A DNA stretch of 64,000 nucleotides. Source: JANRLJ01 sp034437895. Lineage in GTDB: Bacteria; Chloroflexota; Anaerolineae; Aggregatilineales; Phototrophicaceae. The notes under the pieces were generated by a model that saw only the letters and a program-made list of their open reading frames with translations, was not told where the DNA came from and searched no databases. The position numbers and the translations under genes were made by a program. The DNA is taken from contig DAOTTO010000358.1 of the NCBI GenBank assembly GCA_034437895.1, positions 1-64,000 on the forward strand, in the 5' to 3' direction. The number at the start of each line of letters is the position of its first letter. The stretch's first letter is position 1. Positions 1-8,264 of this stretch are shown in pieces.

Positions 1-105
1 TTACCCCACCCCTAAATCCCCTCCCCATTGCATGGAGAGGGGACTTCAAGATGCGTTTTTCTCCCCCTCTCCAAGTATTGGAGAGGGGGCCGGGGGGTGA
101 GGTAA
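1..105. repeat. nested palindromic intergenic repeat
   Basis: The stretch starts TTACCCCACCCC and ends GGGGGGTGAGGTAA, which are near-perfect inverted termini. Between them lie two further hairpins, CCCCTCCCC..GGAGAGGGG (about 19-44) and CCCCCTCTCC..GGAGAGGGGG (about 63-89). The whole looks like a small non-coding palindromic (REP/MITE-like) element. It may extend left of the window, because the left terminus coincides with base 1. No coding capacity is seen. Confidence 0.6.
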
Positions 106-137
106 GCGAAAGTCCTGAAAATAATGAGTGATGAGGT

Positions 138-1025
138 ATGACCGAAATAGCCATTAGATCGCTGCATGAGTTGGATGAAATGCAAGCGGCAGTAGAGCTG
201 CAAAAATTGTATTGGGGTAGCGAGGTTGATTCGCTCGTCCCAGCGCACATGTTGTTTTCGATTGCCACTTACGGTGGGCATGTATTGGCGGCGTTTTATG
301 GTGATCGGATGATCGGCGTTCTAATTGGGCTGATCGGTACGAATGTGCATGAAGGCGAGCGCCCTGCGATGGCAAATCTGCTGATTGCGTCTAAACGGAT
401 GGTCGTACTGCCGGAGTATCGTAATTACGGCATTGGCTACAAACTGAAATTGGCGCAGCGTGACGCAGCAATGAAGCTGGGGATAAGGTTGGTAACATGG
501 ACGTTTGACCCGCTGCTGGCGGCAAATGCTCATCTGAATCTGCGGAAATTGGGTGGAGTTTGCCAAACCTATTTGGTTGATTACTATGGAACGAGCAGTG
601 AAAATGGTTTGGCGACGCTTGGCACGTCTGATCGGCTACCAGTTGAATGGTGGGTGACTCATCGACGGGTAGAAGAACGACTGAATGGCAGCCGTACCCA
701 TTTGACCATCGCGCATTATCTTGAAGCGGATACACCTATTGTAAATCCGGCAGATTGGGATGGGACGGTGCTTCGCCCGTGCGATGAGATCAAAAATCCG
801 GGGGCGACCTTTGCGCTGGTGGAAATCCCACTCAATTATGCGGCAATCCTGCGTGAAGATGAAGGGCTGGCGCGGTCATGGCGGACGCACAGCCGCGAAG
901 TATTCACCTATTTGATGCGTGGCGGCTATATCGTAACAGATTTTCTTCGCGATCAGATTGAAGGGCGTGACCGGACGTTTTATTTAATGAGCTACAACAT
1001 GGGTTTTGATTTTAGTTTGAACTAA
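138..1025 (+). CDS. GNAT family N-acyltransferase (large, COG3375-like)
   Basis: A 295-residue protein of the GNAT fold. The N-terminal half shows the acyl-CoA-binding region around LPEYRNYGIGYKLKLAQRD (about residues 90-108), the usual R/Q-x-x-G-x-G/A turn being RNYGIGYK. The C-terminal 130 residues are an extension absent from small GNATs. The start follows a GATGAGG ribosome site. It lies 27 bases upstream of an enolase-superfamily racemase gene. In Geobacillus such a pair (succinyl-CoA:D-amino acid N-succinyltransferase plus N-succinylamino-acid racemase) belongs to a route converting D- to L-amino acids, so N-succinylation or N-acetylation of amino acids is the likely role. The acyl donor and acceptor cannot be read from the sequence. 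Confidence 0.8.
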   Translation: MTEIAIRSLHELDEMQAAVELQKLYWGSEVDSLVPAHMLFSIATYGGHVLAAFYGDRMIGVLIGLIGTNVHEGERPAMANLLIASKRMVVLPEYRNYGIGYKLKLAQRDAAMKLGIRLVTWTFDPLLAANAHLNLRKLGGVCQTYLVDYYGTSSENGLATLGTSDRLPVEWWVTHRRVEERLNGSRTHLTIAHYLEADTPIVNPADWDGTVLRPCDEIKNPGATFALVEIPLNYAAILREDEGLARSWRTHSREVFTYLMRGGYIVTDFLRDQIEGRDRTFYLMSYNMGFDFSLN

Positions 1026-1052
1026 TGAACCGCAAATTCGCGGAGGACAAAC

Positions 1053-2198
1053 GTGCAATCGATCACGATTCAAGAGATTCATTTACATCCCGTCGCTTTG
1101 CCCTTGGTGGAAAAATTAAAGACGAGCGCCAGCAGCGAACCGTTTAAATCAGCCATCATCGTCGAGTTGATTACGTCGGATGGGGTAATAGGTTGGGGGG
1201 AATGCCCGACAAAGATGGCTCCAAGCTATGCGTATGAGACGATGGGAACGGCACTGCATGTCCTCGCACAATTTTTGATTCCGGCGCTCATTGGGAAAAC
1301 GATCACGAGCGCGACGGAGATTCCCGGCCTTTTGGATGAAGTGCGTGGGCATCCGATGGCGCGGTTTTCTGTTGAAGCGGCGGCTTGGGATGCGATTGCT
1401 AAGACCAACACCATGCGTTTAGCCGATTTGTTCGCGGCACATTTGCCAGCAGGTCACAGTTCCAAGGGCTATGCAACGGTTGGCGTGAGCATCGGGATTC
1501 AAGAATCGATAGAAAAAACTTTGGAGATTATTACCAAACGAGTCGATCAAGGCTATGGGCGGGTCAAACTCAAAATTGAGCCGGGTTGGGATGTGGACTT
1601 AGCACAGGGTGTACGGAAAGTTTACCCTGATATTTCGCTGATGTTGGATGCCAACAGTGCGTATTCGCTGAATGACGCGGATTATTTGAGGCAAATGGAC
1701 GCATTTAACCTGCTGATGCTGGAGCAGCCGCTTGGCTATAATGACATCTACGAACATGGCAAGCTGCAACCCCAGTTACAAACGCCGATTTGCCTTGATG
1801 AAAGCATCCACAGCGCGAATGATGTACGTTTAGCGATTGAAATTGGTGCGTGTAAGATTATCAACTTGAAACCAGCACGGGTTGGCGGATATACCGAGAG
1901 TCTGGAAATCTACAAATTCTGTGCGGAAAATGACGTGCCTCTGTGGATTGGTGGGCTACTCGAAACAGGGGTGGGACGGGCGGCGAACTTGGCCTTTGCA
2001 TCGCTGCCGGGGGTGACGCTTCCGTGTGATATTTCGGCGACGGATCGCTACTATAACCCGGATTTGACCGAGCCGTCGTTTAAACTGGGTGAAATCAGCC
2101 GGATTGCTGTGCCGGATGCGACGGGTATTGGGATAGAAGTGCAACGGGACAGGTTAGTCAATGCGGTGAGTCTATGGGAAGCGGAAAAGCCCTATTAG
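1053..2198 (+). CDS. N-succinylamino-acid racemase / o-succinylbenzoate synthase (enolase superfamily)
   Basis: A 381-residue enolase-superfamily enzyme of the muconate lactonizing subgroup. The second catalytic-site series is complete: K-x-K in GRVKLKIEPG (about residue 172), metal ligands in MLDANSAY, MLEQPLGY and CLDESI, and the second base lysine in NLKPARVGG (about 272). The start is GTG, with GGAGG 6 bases upstream. Members catalyse dehydration of SHCHC to o-succinylbenzoate (menaquinone synthesis), racemisation of N-acyl amino acids, or both. No other men gene is in the window, and the GNAT gene just upstream favours the racemase role, although a dual function is possible. Confidence 0.85.
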   Translation: MQSITIQEIHLHPVALPLVEKLKTSASSEPFKSAIIVELITSDGVIGWGECPTKMAPSYAYETMGTALHVLAQFLIPALIGKTITSATEIPGLLDEVRGHPMARFSVEAAAWDAIAKTNTMRLADLFAAHLPAGHSSKGYATVGVSIGIQESIEKTLEIITKRVDQGYGRVKLKIEPGWDVDLAQGVRKVYPDISLMLDANSAYSLNDADYLRQMDAFNLLMLEQPLGYNDIYEHGKLQPQLQTPICLDESIHSANDVRLAIEIGACKIINLKPARVGGYTESLEIYKFCAENDVPLWIGGLLETGVGRAANLAFASLPGVTLPCDISATDRYYNPDLTEPSFKLGEISRIAVPDATGIGIEVQRDRLVNAVSLWEAEKPY

Positions 2199-2228
2199 GT
2201 TAGGTATTATTAGAATATAGGAGTGTCC

Positions 2229-3053
2229 ATGTCATTAGAAAATAAATCGGTCTCGTTTATTGGAAGCGGTGTGATGGCGGAAGCCATGATTAAAGGGCTG
2301 CTGAGTCGCCAACTGCTGCGTGCAGATTGTATTTTCGCGTCCGATCCGCATACGCAGCGCGGCGCACAACTGGTCGAGCGTTATGGATTAACTTTTACAG
2401 GCGACAATCGTGAGGCAGCGCAGGCCGGGGATGTGATCGTACTTTCGGTTAAGCCGCAGGTGATGGATAAGGCGCTGCATGATATTCGCGGGCATTTGCG
2501 CGAGGGATCGCTTGTGTTAAGCATTGCGGCGGGGGTGACGATCAAGACGATTTCGCAAGGCAGCGGGAATGACTGCGTGGTGCGCTCAATGCCGAATACA
2601 CCAGGGCAAATCGGGCAGGGGATTACGGTCTGGACGGCAACCGACACAGTGAGCGATGAACAGCGCGGTCTTACAGGTGACATCTTGGGTGCGTTGGGCG
2701 AAACGCTTTATGTACAAGATGAGCATTTTTTGGATATGGCGACAGCGCTTAACGGCACGGGGCCGGCTTATGTGTTTTTAGTGATGGAAGCGTTGATTGA
2801 TGCCGGGGTGCATCTGGGGTTTTCTCGTAATGATGCCGAGCGATTGGTCATTCAAACCATGCGTGGTTCGGTGGAATATGCGCTTGCATCTGGCTTGCAC
2901 CCGGCACAGCTTCGTAATCAGGTGACGAGTCCGGGTGGCACGTCGGCGGCGGCGATTTATCAACTGGAAAAGGGCGGATTGCGGACGGTAATTTCCAAAG
3001 CAGTATGGTCAGCTTACCAGCGTTCTATGGAATTAGGCAAGAAAGACGAATAG
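2229..3053 (+). CDS. proC: pyrroline-5-carboxylate reductase
   Basis: A 274-residue enzyme for the last step of proline synthesis, reducing 1-pyrroline-5-carboxylate with NAD(P)H. The N-terminal Rossmann motif GSGVMAEAMIKG is at about residues 11-22. The family signature near the dimer/active site reads LRNQVTSPGGTSAAAI (about 227-242), and NGTGPAYVF is present at about 176. I start it at the ATG at 2229, five bases after AGGAG, rather than at the GTG two codons earlier. It follows the racemase gene by 30 bases and may share its transcript. Length is normal for the family. Confidence 0.95.
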   Translation: MSLENKSVSFIGSGVMAEAMIKGLLSRQLLRADCIFASDPHTQRGAQLVERYGLTFTGDNREAAQAGDVIVLSVKPQVMDKALHDIRGHLREGSLVLSIAAGVTIKTISQGSGNDCVVRSMPNTPGQIGQGITVWTATDTVSDEQRGLTGDILGALGETLYVQDEHFLDMATALNGTGPAYVFLVMEALIDAGVHLGFSRNDAERLVIQTMRGSVEYALASGLHPAQLRNQVTSPGGTSAAAIYQLEKGGLRTVISKAVWSAYQRSMELGKKDE

Positions 3054-3089
3054 CCCAAGAATTCTATTGTGAAAATTGTCGCTAATTTG

Positions 3090-3118
3090 TTGTAAAATGC
3101 TGATGGATACGCTACAAT
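3090..3118 (+). promoter_or_regulatory. candidate promoter for the atpA operon
   Basis: TTGTAA (3090-3095) and TACAAT (3113-3118) are separated by 17 bases, a fair sigma-70-type match in the 194-base gap before atpA. It would give a leader of about 120 bases. Confidence 0.45.
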
Positions 3119-3247
3119 TCGATTAAAGCATTGTCGTGATTAACCATAAGTCCTCTTTTTTAGTTCAACTTGGGAATAAGCTGCTTGAAGGTTTTCAGGC
3201 GGACGAAATTTACAAAGTGTGCGGTTTAAACGAGCGAGGAGCCTCAA

Positions 3248-4753
3248 ATGGCGGAACTTTCCAAAAGTTACTATGACTCTATTTTAGAGCAGATCGCGGG
3301 CTATCAACCGTCGGTTGAGTCTGTCGAAGTTGGGAACGTGCAAGAAGTAGGTGACGGTATTGCCCGCGTGACGGGGTTAGATAATATCCGTTTTAGTGAG
3401 TTGGTCAAGTTCAGTAATGGTGTGGCGGGGATCGCGTTTAATCTTGAAAAAGATAACGTCGGCATCATCATCCTCGGTAAATATGACACCATCAATGAAG
3501 GCGATGAAGTCCGTCCGACTGGGCGTATCGCTTCTGTGCCTGTCGGTATGGGTATGGTTGGACGTGTGGTTAATGCACTCGGTGAACCCGTCGATGGTAA
3601 AGGCCCGATTGTCGCAACTGAATACTTCAACATTGAACGTATTGCCCCAGGTGTACGCGCTCGTAAAAACGTGGGTCGTCCGATGCAGACGGGTATCGTA
3701 GCGATTGATTCCATGATCCCGATTGGGCGTGGACAGCGTGAATTGATTATCGGGGATCGCCAGATCGGTAAAACCGCACTGGCAATTGATACGATTATCA
3801 ATCAAAAAGGGCAGGATATGTACTGCATCTACGTCGCCATTGGCAAGCGCAAGGGTGAAATCGCCCGTTTACAAGCGCTGCTGGAAGAATATGGCGCGAT
3901 GGAATATACCACAATTGTTGTGGCTTCTGCCTCTGACCCCGCCGCGATGAACTATATCTCGCCCTACTCTGGGTGCGCGATTGGCGAATGGTTCATGGAA
4001 AATGGTAAAGATGCGCTTGTTATTTATGACGATCTTTCCAAACATGCTTGGGCGTATCGCCAAGTTTCTTTGTTAATGCGTCGTCCGCCGGGGCGTGAAG
4101 CGTATCCGGGGGATGTGTTTTATCTACACAGCCGTTTGCTGGAACGTGCCGCGCAGTTGAGCGATGCTAATGGCGGCGGCAGCTTAACCGCGCTCCCGAT
4201 TATTGAAACTCTGCTCGGTGATATTTCTGCTTATGTACCGACTAACGTCATTTCGATCACGGATGGGCAGATTTTCCTCGAAGGCGAGTTGTTCTATTCT
4301 GGTCAACGTCCGGCGTTGAACGTTGGTGTCAGCGTCAGCCGCGTGGGTGGTGATGCCCAGACGAAAGCGATGCGGCAGGTGGCGGGTCGTCTGCGTCTTG
4401 ATCTGGCGCAGTTCCGTTCATTGGCGGCCTTCGCCCAATTTGGTTCTGATCTTGATAAATCGACACAGGCACAGCTTGATCGTGGTCTGCGCTTGACGGA
4501 ACTGCTTAAGCAGCCGCAATATCAACCGATGCAGTTGACCGATCAAATTCTCCTGTTATTTGCAGGCACGAATGGGTATCTGGACAAAGCTGCCGTTGAC
4601 CGCGTGAAAGAATGGCAGGTGTCTTTCCTGCGTACTATGAATACCCAATATGCTGATGTTGTGAGCGCAATTGCAACCGATAAGGCCATTTCTGATGCGA
4701 CCCGCCCCAAGCTGGAAGCCGCGCTCAAGGCCTTTAACGAAAGCTGGACGTAA
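3248..4753 (+). CDS. atpA: F1 ATP synthase subunit alpha
   Basis: A 501-residue alpha subunit, full length. The P-loop is GDRQIGKTA (about residue 169), and the alpha signature PPGREAYPGDVFYLHSRLLE (about 280-299) is intact. The N-terminal beta-barrel and C-terminal helical domain are both present. It sits in the F1 catalytic head and carries the non-catalytic nucleotide sites. A strong GAGGAG site precedes the ATG. The gene before it is proC and not atpH/atpF, so the operon here begins with alpha. Confidence 0.97.
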   Translation: MAELSKSYYDSILEQIAGYQPSVESVEVGNVQEVGDGIARVTGLDNIRFSELVKFSNGVAGIAFNLEKDNVGIIILGKYDTINEGDEVRPTGRIASVPVGMGMVGRVVNALGEPVDGKGPIVATEYFNIERIAPGVRARKNVGRPMQTGIVAIDSMIPIGRGQRELIIGDRQIGKTALAIDTIINQKGQDMYCIYVAIGKRKGEIARLQALLEEYGAMEYTTIVVASASDPAAMNYISPYSGCAIGEWFMENGKDALVIYDDLSKHAWAYRQVSLLMRRPPGREAYPGDVFYLHSRLLERAAQLSDANGGGSLTALPIIETLLGDISAYVPTNVISITDGQIFLEGELFYSGQRPALNVGVSVSRVGGDAQTKAMRQVAGRLRLDLAQFRSLAAFAQFGSDLDKSTQAQLDRGLRLTELLKQPQYQPMQLTDQILLLFAGTNGYLDKAAVDRVKEWQVSFLRTMNTQYADVVSAIATDKAISDATRPKLEAALKAFNESWT

Positions 4754-4756
4754 CCA

Positions 4757-6064
4757 ATGGCAAGCGCACGCGAAATTAAGAATCGCATCCGCAGCGTGAA
4801 GAATATCGCGCAGATTGCGCGTGCTTTGGAAGCGGAAGCGGCGACGAAAGTGCGTCGGGCGCAGGCGCGCGCGCTGGCGAGCCGGGCTTTCGCAGAAAAG
4901 GCGTGGGAAATTCTGTTGAATGTGCAGGGGGCGACCCCTGCTGGTACCGGAACGCATCCGCTTTTGACCGAGCGTGAAAACATCAAAAGTATTTTGATCG
5001 TCGTTATTACGTCAGATCGCGGGTTAGCGGGAGCCTATAACGGCAATATTCTTCGTGTGGCGCAGCGGTTTGCCTCGCGCATGGGTAAGCCGGTGAAGTT
5101 CATCGCGGTGGGTAAAAAAGCGCGTGACTCGCTGATCCGCGCTCGTGTTAATGTCATCGCCGAATTCAGCAAACTGCCTGCGAATCCCACTTTGGCGGAT
5201 ATTCGCCCCATCGCTCATCTTGCGATTGATGAATTCCTTAGCGGTAGTGTGGATGATGTCTATATTGCCTATACGGATTTTATCAATACCATCACGCAGC
5301 GTCCGGTGGTGCAGGGTTGGCTGCCGCTTATTCCGCATGAGATAGGCGATGCGGTGGCGGCGGAATATGTTAAAGATGTTCCGGCGGTCACGAGTGGCAA
5401 GCAAGATTATGAATATGAGCCGAGTCCACAAGCGATCTTGGATGAAATCGTCCCGCGTTTTACCGAATTGCAGCTTTATCAGGCGCTGTTAGAAAGCCAA
5501 GCCAGTGAGCATTCAGCCCGTATGGTGGCGATGCGGAGCGCGTCGGATAATGCGTCGCAGTTGAGCGGCGATTTGACATTGCTTTATAACAAAGCCCGTC
5601 AATCCGCGATTACGGCAGAAATTCTCGATATTGTGGGCGGGGCGGAAGCGCTGCAAGCGACGATTGATGCCGCTGTTGACCACATTCTTGCCGCAGATAG
5701 TGCAACAAGTAATGGTAAGTCACAGAAGGCTTACGCGAAAGCACTGCCACAATCGGCTTCCAAGACGATGGCGGCAACGGCTGCCAAGCAAAAAGCTGCT
5801 GCGAGTGGGCAGCCAGACGACCTTACGAAGATTGAAGGCATTGGCCCTAAAATGTCGGCAGCTTTGAAGTCCGCAGGGATTTCTACATTTGCGGTCTTAG
5901 CGGAATCGAGCGAAGCCGAATTACGGACGGCGATTGAGGCGGCAGGGATGCGCTTTTCACCAAGTTTGGTGACATGGGCGCGGCAAGCTACACTCGCTGT
6001 AAATGGCAAATGGGATGCTTTAGAAGAATTTCAGAAGAATTTGGTTAGTGGGCGTGAGGCCTAA
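4757..6064 (+). CDS. atpG: F1 ATP synthase subunit gamma with C-terminal HHH extension
   Basis: A 435-residue protein against about 285-300 for ordinary gamma. Residues 1-300 are the rotor subunit: MASAREIKNRIRSVKN at the start, TSDRGLAGAYN in the Rossmann-like middle, and YNKARQSAITAEI..IVGGAEAL at the normal end. The usually conserved N-terminal stretch after KN (ITKAMxMVAAxK in the family) is here IAQIARALEAEAATK. Residues 300-352 form an Ala/Lys/Ser-rich linker. Residues 353-435 form a helix-hairpin-helix module (DLTKIEGIGPKMSAALK, then TWARQATLAVNGKWD) of the type also appended to some ribosomal L21 proteins. The gene starts 3 bases after atpA. There is no frame break, so the extension is truly fused. 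The role of the extension is unknown. Confidence 0.95.
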   Translation: MASAREIKNRIRSVKNIAQIARALEAEAATKVRRAQARALASRAFAEKAWEILLNVQGATPAGTGTHPLLTERENIKSILIVVITSDRGLAGAYNGNILRVAQRFASRMGKPVKFIAVGKKARDSLIRARVNVIAEFSKLPANPTLADIRPIAHLAIDEFLSGSVDDVYIAYTDFINTITQRPVVQGWLPLIPHEIGDAVAAEYVKDVPAVTSGKQDYEYEPSPQAILDEIVPRFTELQLYQALLESQASEHSARMVAMRSASDNASQLSGDLTLLYNKARQSAITAEILDIVGGAEALQATIDAAVDHILAADSATSNGKSQKAYAKALPQSASKTMAATAAKQKAAASGQPDDLTKIEGIGPKMSAALKSAGISTFAVLAESSEAELRTAIEAAGMRFSPSLVTWARQATLAVNGKWDALEEFQKNLVSGREA

Positions 6065-6145
6065 TTGTCAGATTAATTTGTCGTAGGGACGGCCTAGAGG
6101 GCTGCTTTCTACAAATCGCATTTTCTTGATTGAAGGAGAAAAAAC

Positions 6146-7570
6146 ATGGCTGAGATTGAAGGCCGTATATCCCAGATTCTTGGTGCTGTGGTGGATGTGA
6201 GATTCCCACATGGCGAACTCCCTGATATTTTTGATGCCATTCGTGTGCCTCGTCAAGATCAGGATGGTAAAGATCAACTGGATTTGGTTTTAGAAGTACA
6301 GATGCACTTGGGCAATGATTCGGTGCGTACCGTTGCTATGGATACAACTGACGGTTTGCAGCGCGGTGTTCCGGCCTATTCTACAGGTTCACCGATCACG
6401 GTTCCAGTGGGTGATGCTTCATTAGGGCGCGTGTTCAATGTGTTGGGTCGTCCGATTGACGGGGGAGAGGCTGTTCCTGCTGATTCGCCGCGCCGTCCGA
6501 TTCATGCTTCTGCGCCGAACTTTGAAGATCAATCGACCAAAGTCGAAGTGTTTGAAACCGGGTTAAAGGTGGTGGATTTGATCGCCCCGATGACTAAAGG
6601 TGGCAAGACGGGCATCTTTGGCGGTGCAGGCACTGGCAAGACGATCACCATTATGGAACTGATTAACTCTATTGCCACCCAACACGCCGGACTTTCGGTG
6701 TTCGCGGGTGTAGGAGAGCGTACCCGCGAAGGGACGCAGCTTTATGGTGAAATGGAAGAAGCTGGTGTTCTGGATAAACTGGCGATGGTGTTTGGTCAGA
6801 TGAACGAGCCGCCTGGCGTGCGTTTGCGCGTGGCGCTTTCGGGCTTGGCGATGGCTGAATATTTTCGCGATCAGGGCAAAGACGTGCTGATGTTCATCGA
6901 CAACATCTTCCGTTACTCGCTGGCGGGTGCTGAAGTGTCGGCTTTGCTCGGACGTATGCCTTCGGCAGTGGGTTATCAGCCGACTTTGGCGGATGAGATG
7001 GGGCAGTTGCAGGAACGCATCACCTCCACCAAAACAGGCGCTATCACGTCAATGCAGGCTGTTTATGTGCCTGCTGACGATTATTCTGATCCTGCACCTG
7101 TAGCGGTGTTTACGCATCTGGATGGAACGATTGCGCTGGAACGTTCGATCGTGGCGCGTGGTATTTATCCGGCGGTTGACCCGCTTGGCAGCACGAGCAA
7201 AATTCTTGATCCCAATATCGTCGGTGATGAGCATTACCGTACAGCACGTAACGTACAACAGGTACTGCAACGCTATAAGGATTTGCAAGACATCATCGCT
7301 ATTTTGGGTGTGGACGAACTTTCCGACGATGATAAGTTATTGGTGGCGCGGGCGCGTAAGATCGAATTGTTCCTCAGTCAGCCAATGTTCGTCGCGCAGC
7401 AGTTCACTGGACGCGATGGACGCTATGTTAAAGTGCGCGATACGATTCGCGGCTTTCGCATGATTTTGGAAGGCGAACTCGACCATATTCCTGAGCAGTT
7501 GTTTTATATGGCTGGGCCAATTGAAGATGTGCTGGCGCGTCATGATGAGGCTGAAAAGGCCAGTGCGTAA
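6146..7570 (+). CDS. atpD: F1 ATP synthase subunit beta
   Basis: A 474-residue catalytic subunit. The P-loop reads GGAGTGKT (about residues 154-161), with Thr where most beta subunits have Val (GGAGVGKT). GVGERTREG carries the catalytic Glu, ALLGRMPSAVGYQPTLADEM is the beta signature region, and the DELSEED loop is DELSDDD. A GAAGGAG site precedes the ATG. It lies 81 bases after atpG and 116 bases before atpC. Confidence 0.97.
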   Translation: MAEIEGRISQILGAVVDVRFPHGELPDIFDAIRVPRQDQDGKDQLDLVLEVQMHLGNDSVRTVAMDTTDGLQRGVPAYSTGSPITVPVGDASLGRVFNVLGRPIDGGEAVPADSPRRPIHASAPNFEDQSTKVEVFETGLKVVDLIAPMTKGGKTGIFGGAGTGKTITIMELINSIATQHAGLSVFAGVGERTREGTQLYGEMEEAGVLDKLAMVFGQMNEPPGVRLRVALSGLAMAEYFRDQGKDVLMFIDNIFRYSLAGAEVSALLGRMPSAVGYQPTLADEMGQLQERITSTKTGAITSMQAVYVPADDYSDPAPVAVFTHLDGTIALERSIVARGIYPAVDPLGSTSKILDPNIVGDEHYRTARNVQQVLQRYKDLQDIIAILGVDELSDDDKLLVARARKIELFLSQPMFVAQQFTGRDGRYVKVRDTIRGFRMILEGELDHIPEQLFYMAGPIEDVLARHDEAEKASA

Positions 7571-7579
7571 GGTGTGTTG

Positions 7580-7649
7580 AGGGCAAAAAGCTGAGTTTGA
7601 GGGGAAGGCGGCTTTAGGACTGATTCCCTTCAAACAAATATGTTGCCCT
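7580..7649 (+). other. nested hairpin between atpD and atpC
   Basis: An outer 7-bp stem pairs AGGGCAA (7580-7586) with TTGCCCT (7643-7649). An inner 12-bp stem, with one G-U pair, joins GTTTGAGGGGAA (7595-7606) to TTCCCTTCAAAC (7624-7635). No T-run follows, so it is more likely an mRNA processing, stability or attenuation element inside the operon than a full terminator. Confidence 0.6.
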
Positions 7650-7686
7650 AAAAACTGAAGGCTGATCGCCGAAAGCTGAAAATCCT

Positions 7687-8136
7687 ATGACAATACATGT
7701 TGAAATTGTTACCCAAGAAAAATTGGTCTTTGAAGATAAAGCCGCCGATATGGTTGTAATCCCTGCGAGCGAAGGAGTGATGGGTATTTTGCCGCGTCAC
7801 GCGCCTGTCTTAACGACCTTGGGCTTTGGAGAATTGATCGTCCGCAAGGGGAGCGCCGAAGAACGTTTTGCCATTTTTGGCGGCGTGGTCGATATACGTC
7901 CGGGCAAGGTCACGGTCTTGGCTGATTTAGCAGCCTCATCGTTTGATCTTGATCTTGAAGCAGCGGAGTCTGCTCGTGAACGTGCAGAAAAACTGCTGCG
8001 TGAGGGGCTGCCGCCGGAACAGAACCGTGCTGCCGAGCTGCAATTACGCCGCGCTAACCTCGAACTGCAAATCACCCGTAAGCTGAAGCAGAGCAGCCCG
8101 GTGATGCGGATTCTGGATTCAGAAAAGGGCGAATAG
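7687..8136 (+). CDS. atpC: F1 ATP synthase subunit epsilon
   Basis: A 149-residue epsilon subunit. The N-terminal beta-sandwich shows IVTQEKLVFEDKAADMVVIP and the conserved EGVMGILPRHAP motif (about residues 30-41). The C-terminal helical part (about 90-149) is long and charged. It links the rotor to the F1 head and can inhibit ATP hydrolysis. It is the last gene of the F1 block and is followed by a clear terminator. The other subunits (a, b, c, delta) must be encoded elsewhere. Confidence 0.95.
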   Translation: MTIHVEIVTQEKLVFEDKAADMVVIPASEGVMGILPRHAPVLTTLGFGELIVRKGSAEERFAIFGGVVDIRPGKVTVLADLAASSFDLDLEAAESARERAEKLLREGLPPEQNRAAELQLRRANLELQITRKLKQSSPVMRILDSEKGE

Positions 8137-8159
8137 CGCTTTTTTACCGTTCAACAATT

Positions 8160-8215
8160 GCCCACACGGTAGGTCATCTGATGACGCATCTATCGTGTGG
8201 GCGTTTTGTTTTGTT
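8160..8215 (+). terminator. rho-independent terminator after atpC
   Basis: GCCCACACG (8160-8168) pairs with CGTGTGGGC (8194-8202) around a partly paired loop. The T-rich tail GTTTTGTTTTGTT follows. The tail runs straight into the mreB promoter. Confidence 0.85.
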
Positions 8216-8220
8216 ATAAT
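8212..8220 (+). promoter_or_regulatory. extended -10 promoter of mreB
   Basis: TGT-TATAAT (8212-8220) is a perfect extended -10 element. No convincing -35 is visible 17 bases upstream, where the atpC terminator stem lies. The leader to the ATG at 8265 would be about 38 bases. Confidence 0.6.
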
Positions 8221-8264
8221 CATTTCTTATGCTCTCCAACAATCGACACAATTGAAAGAATCAC

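Noticed and set aside
6065..6145. Hairpin between atpG and atpD as a terminator
   Set aside because: Only weak interrupted pairing (ATTTGTcGTAG with CTACAAAT) and no T-run.
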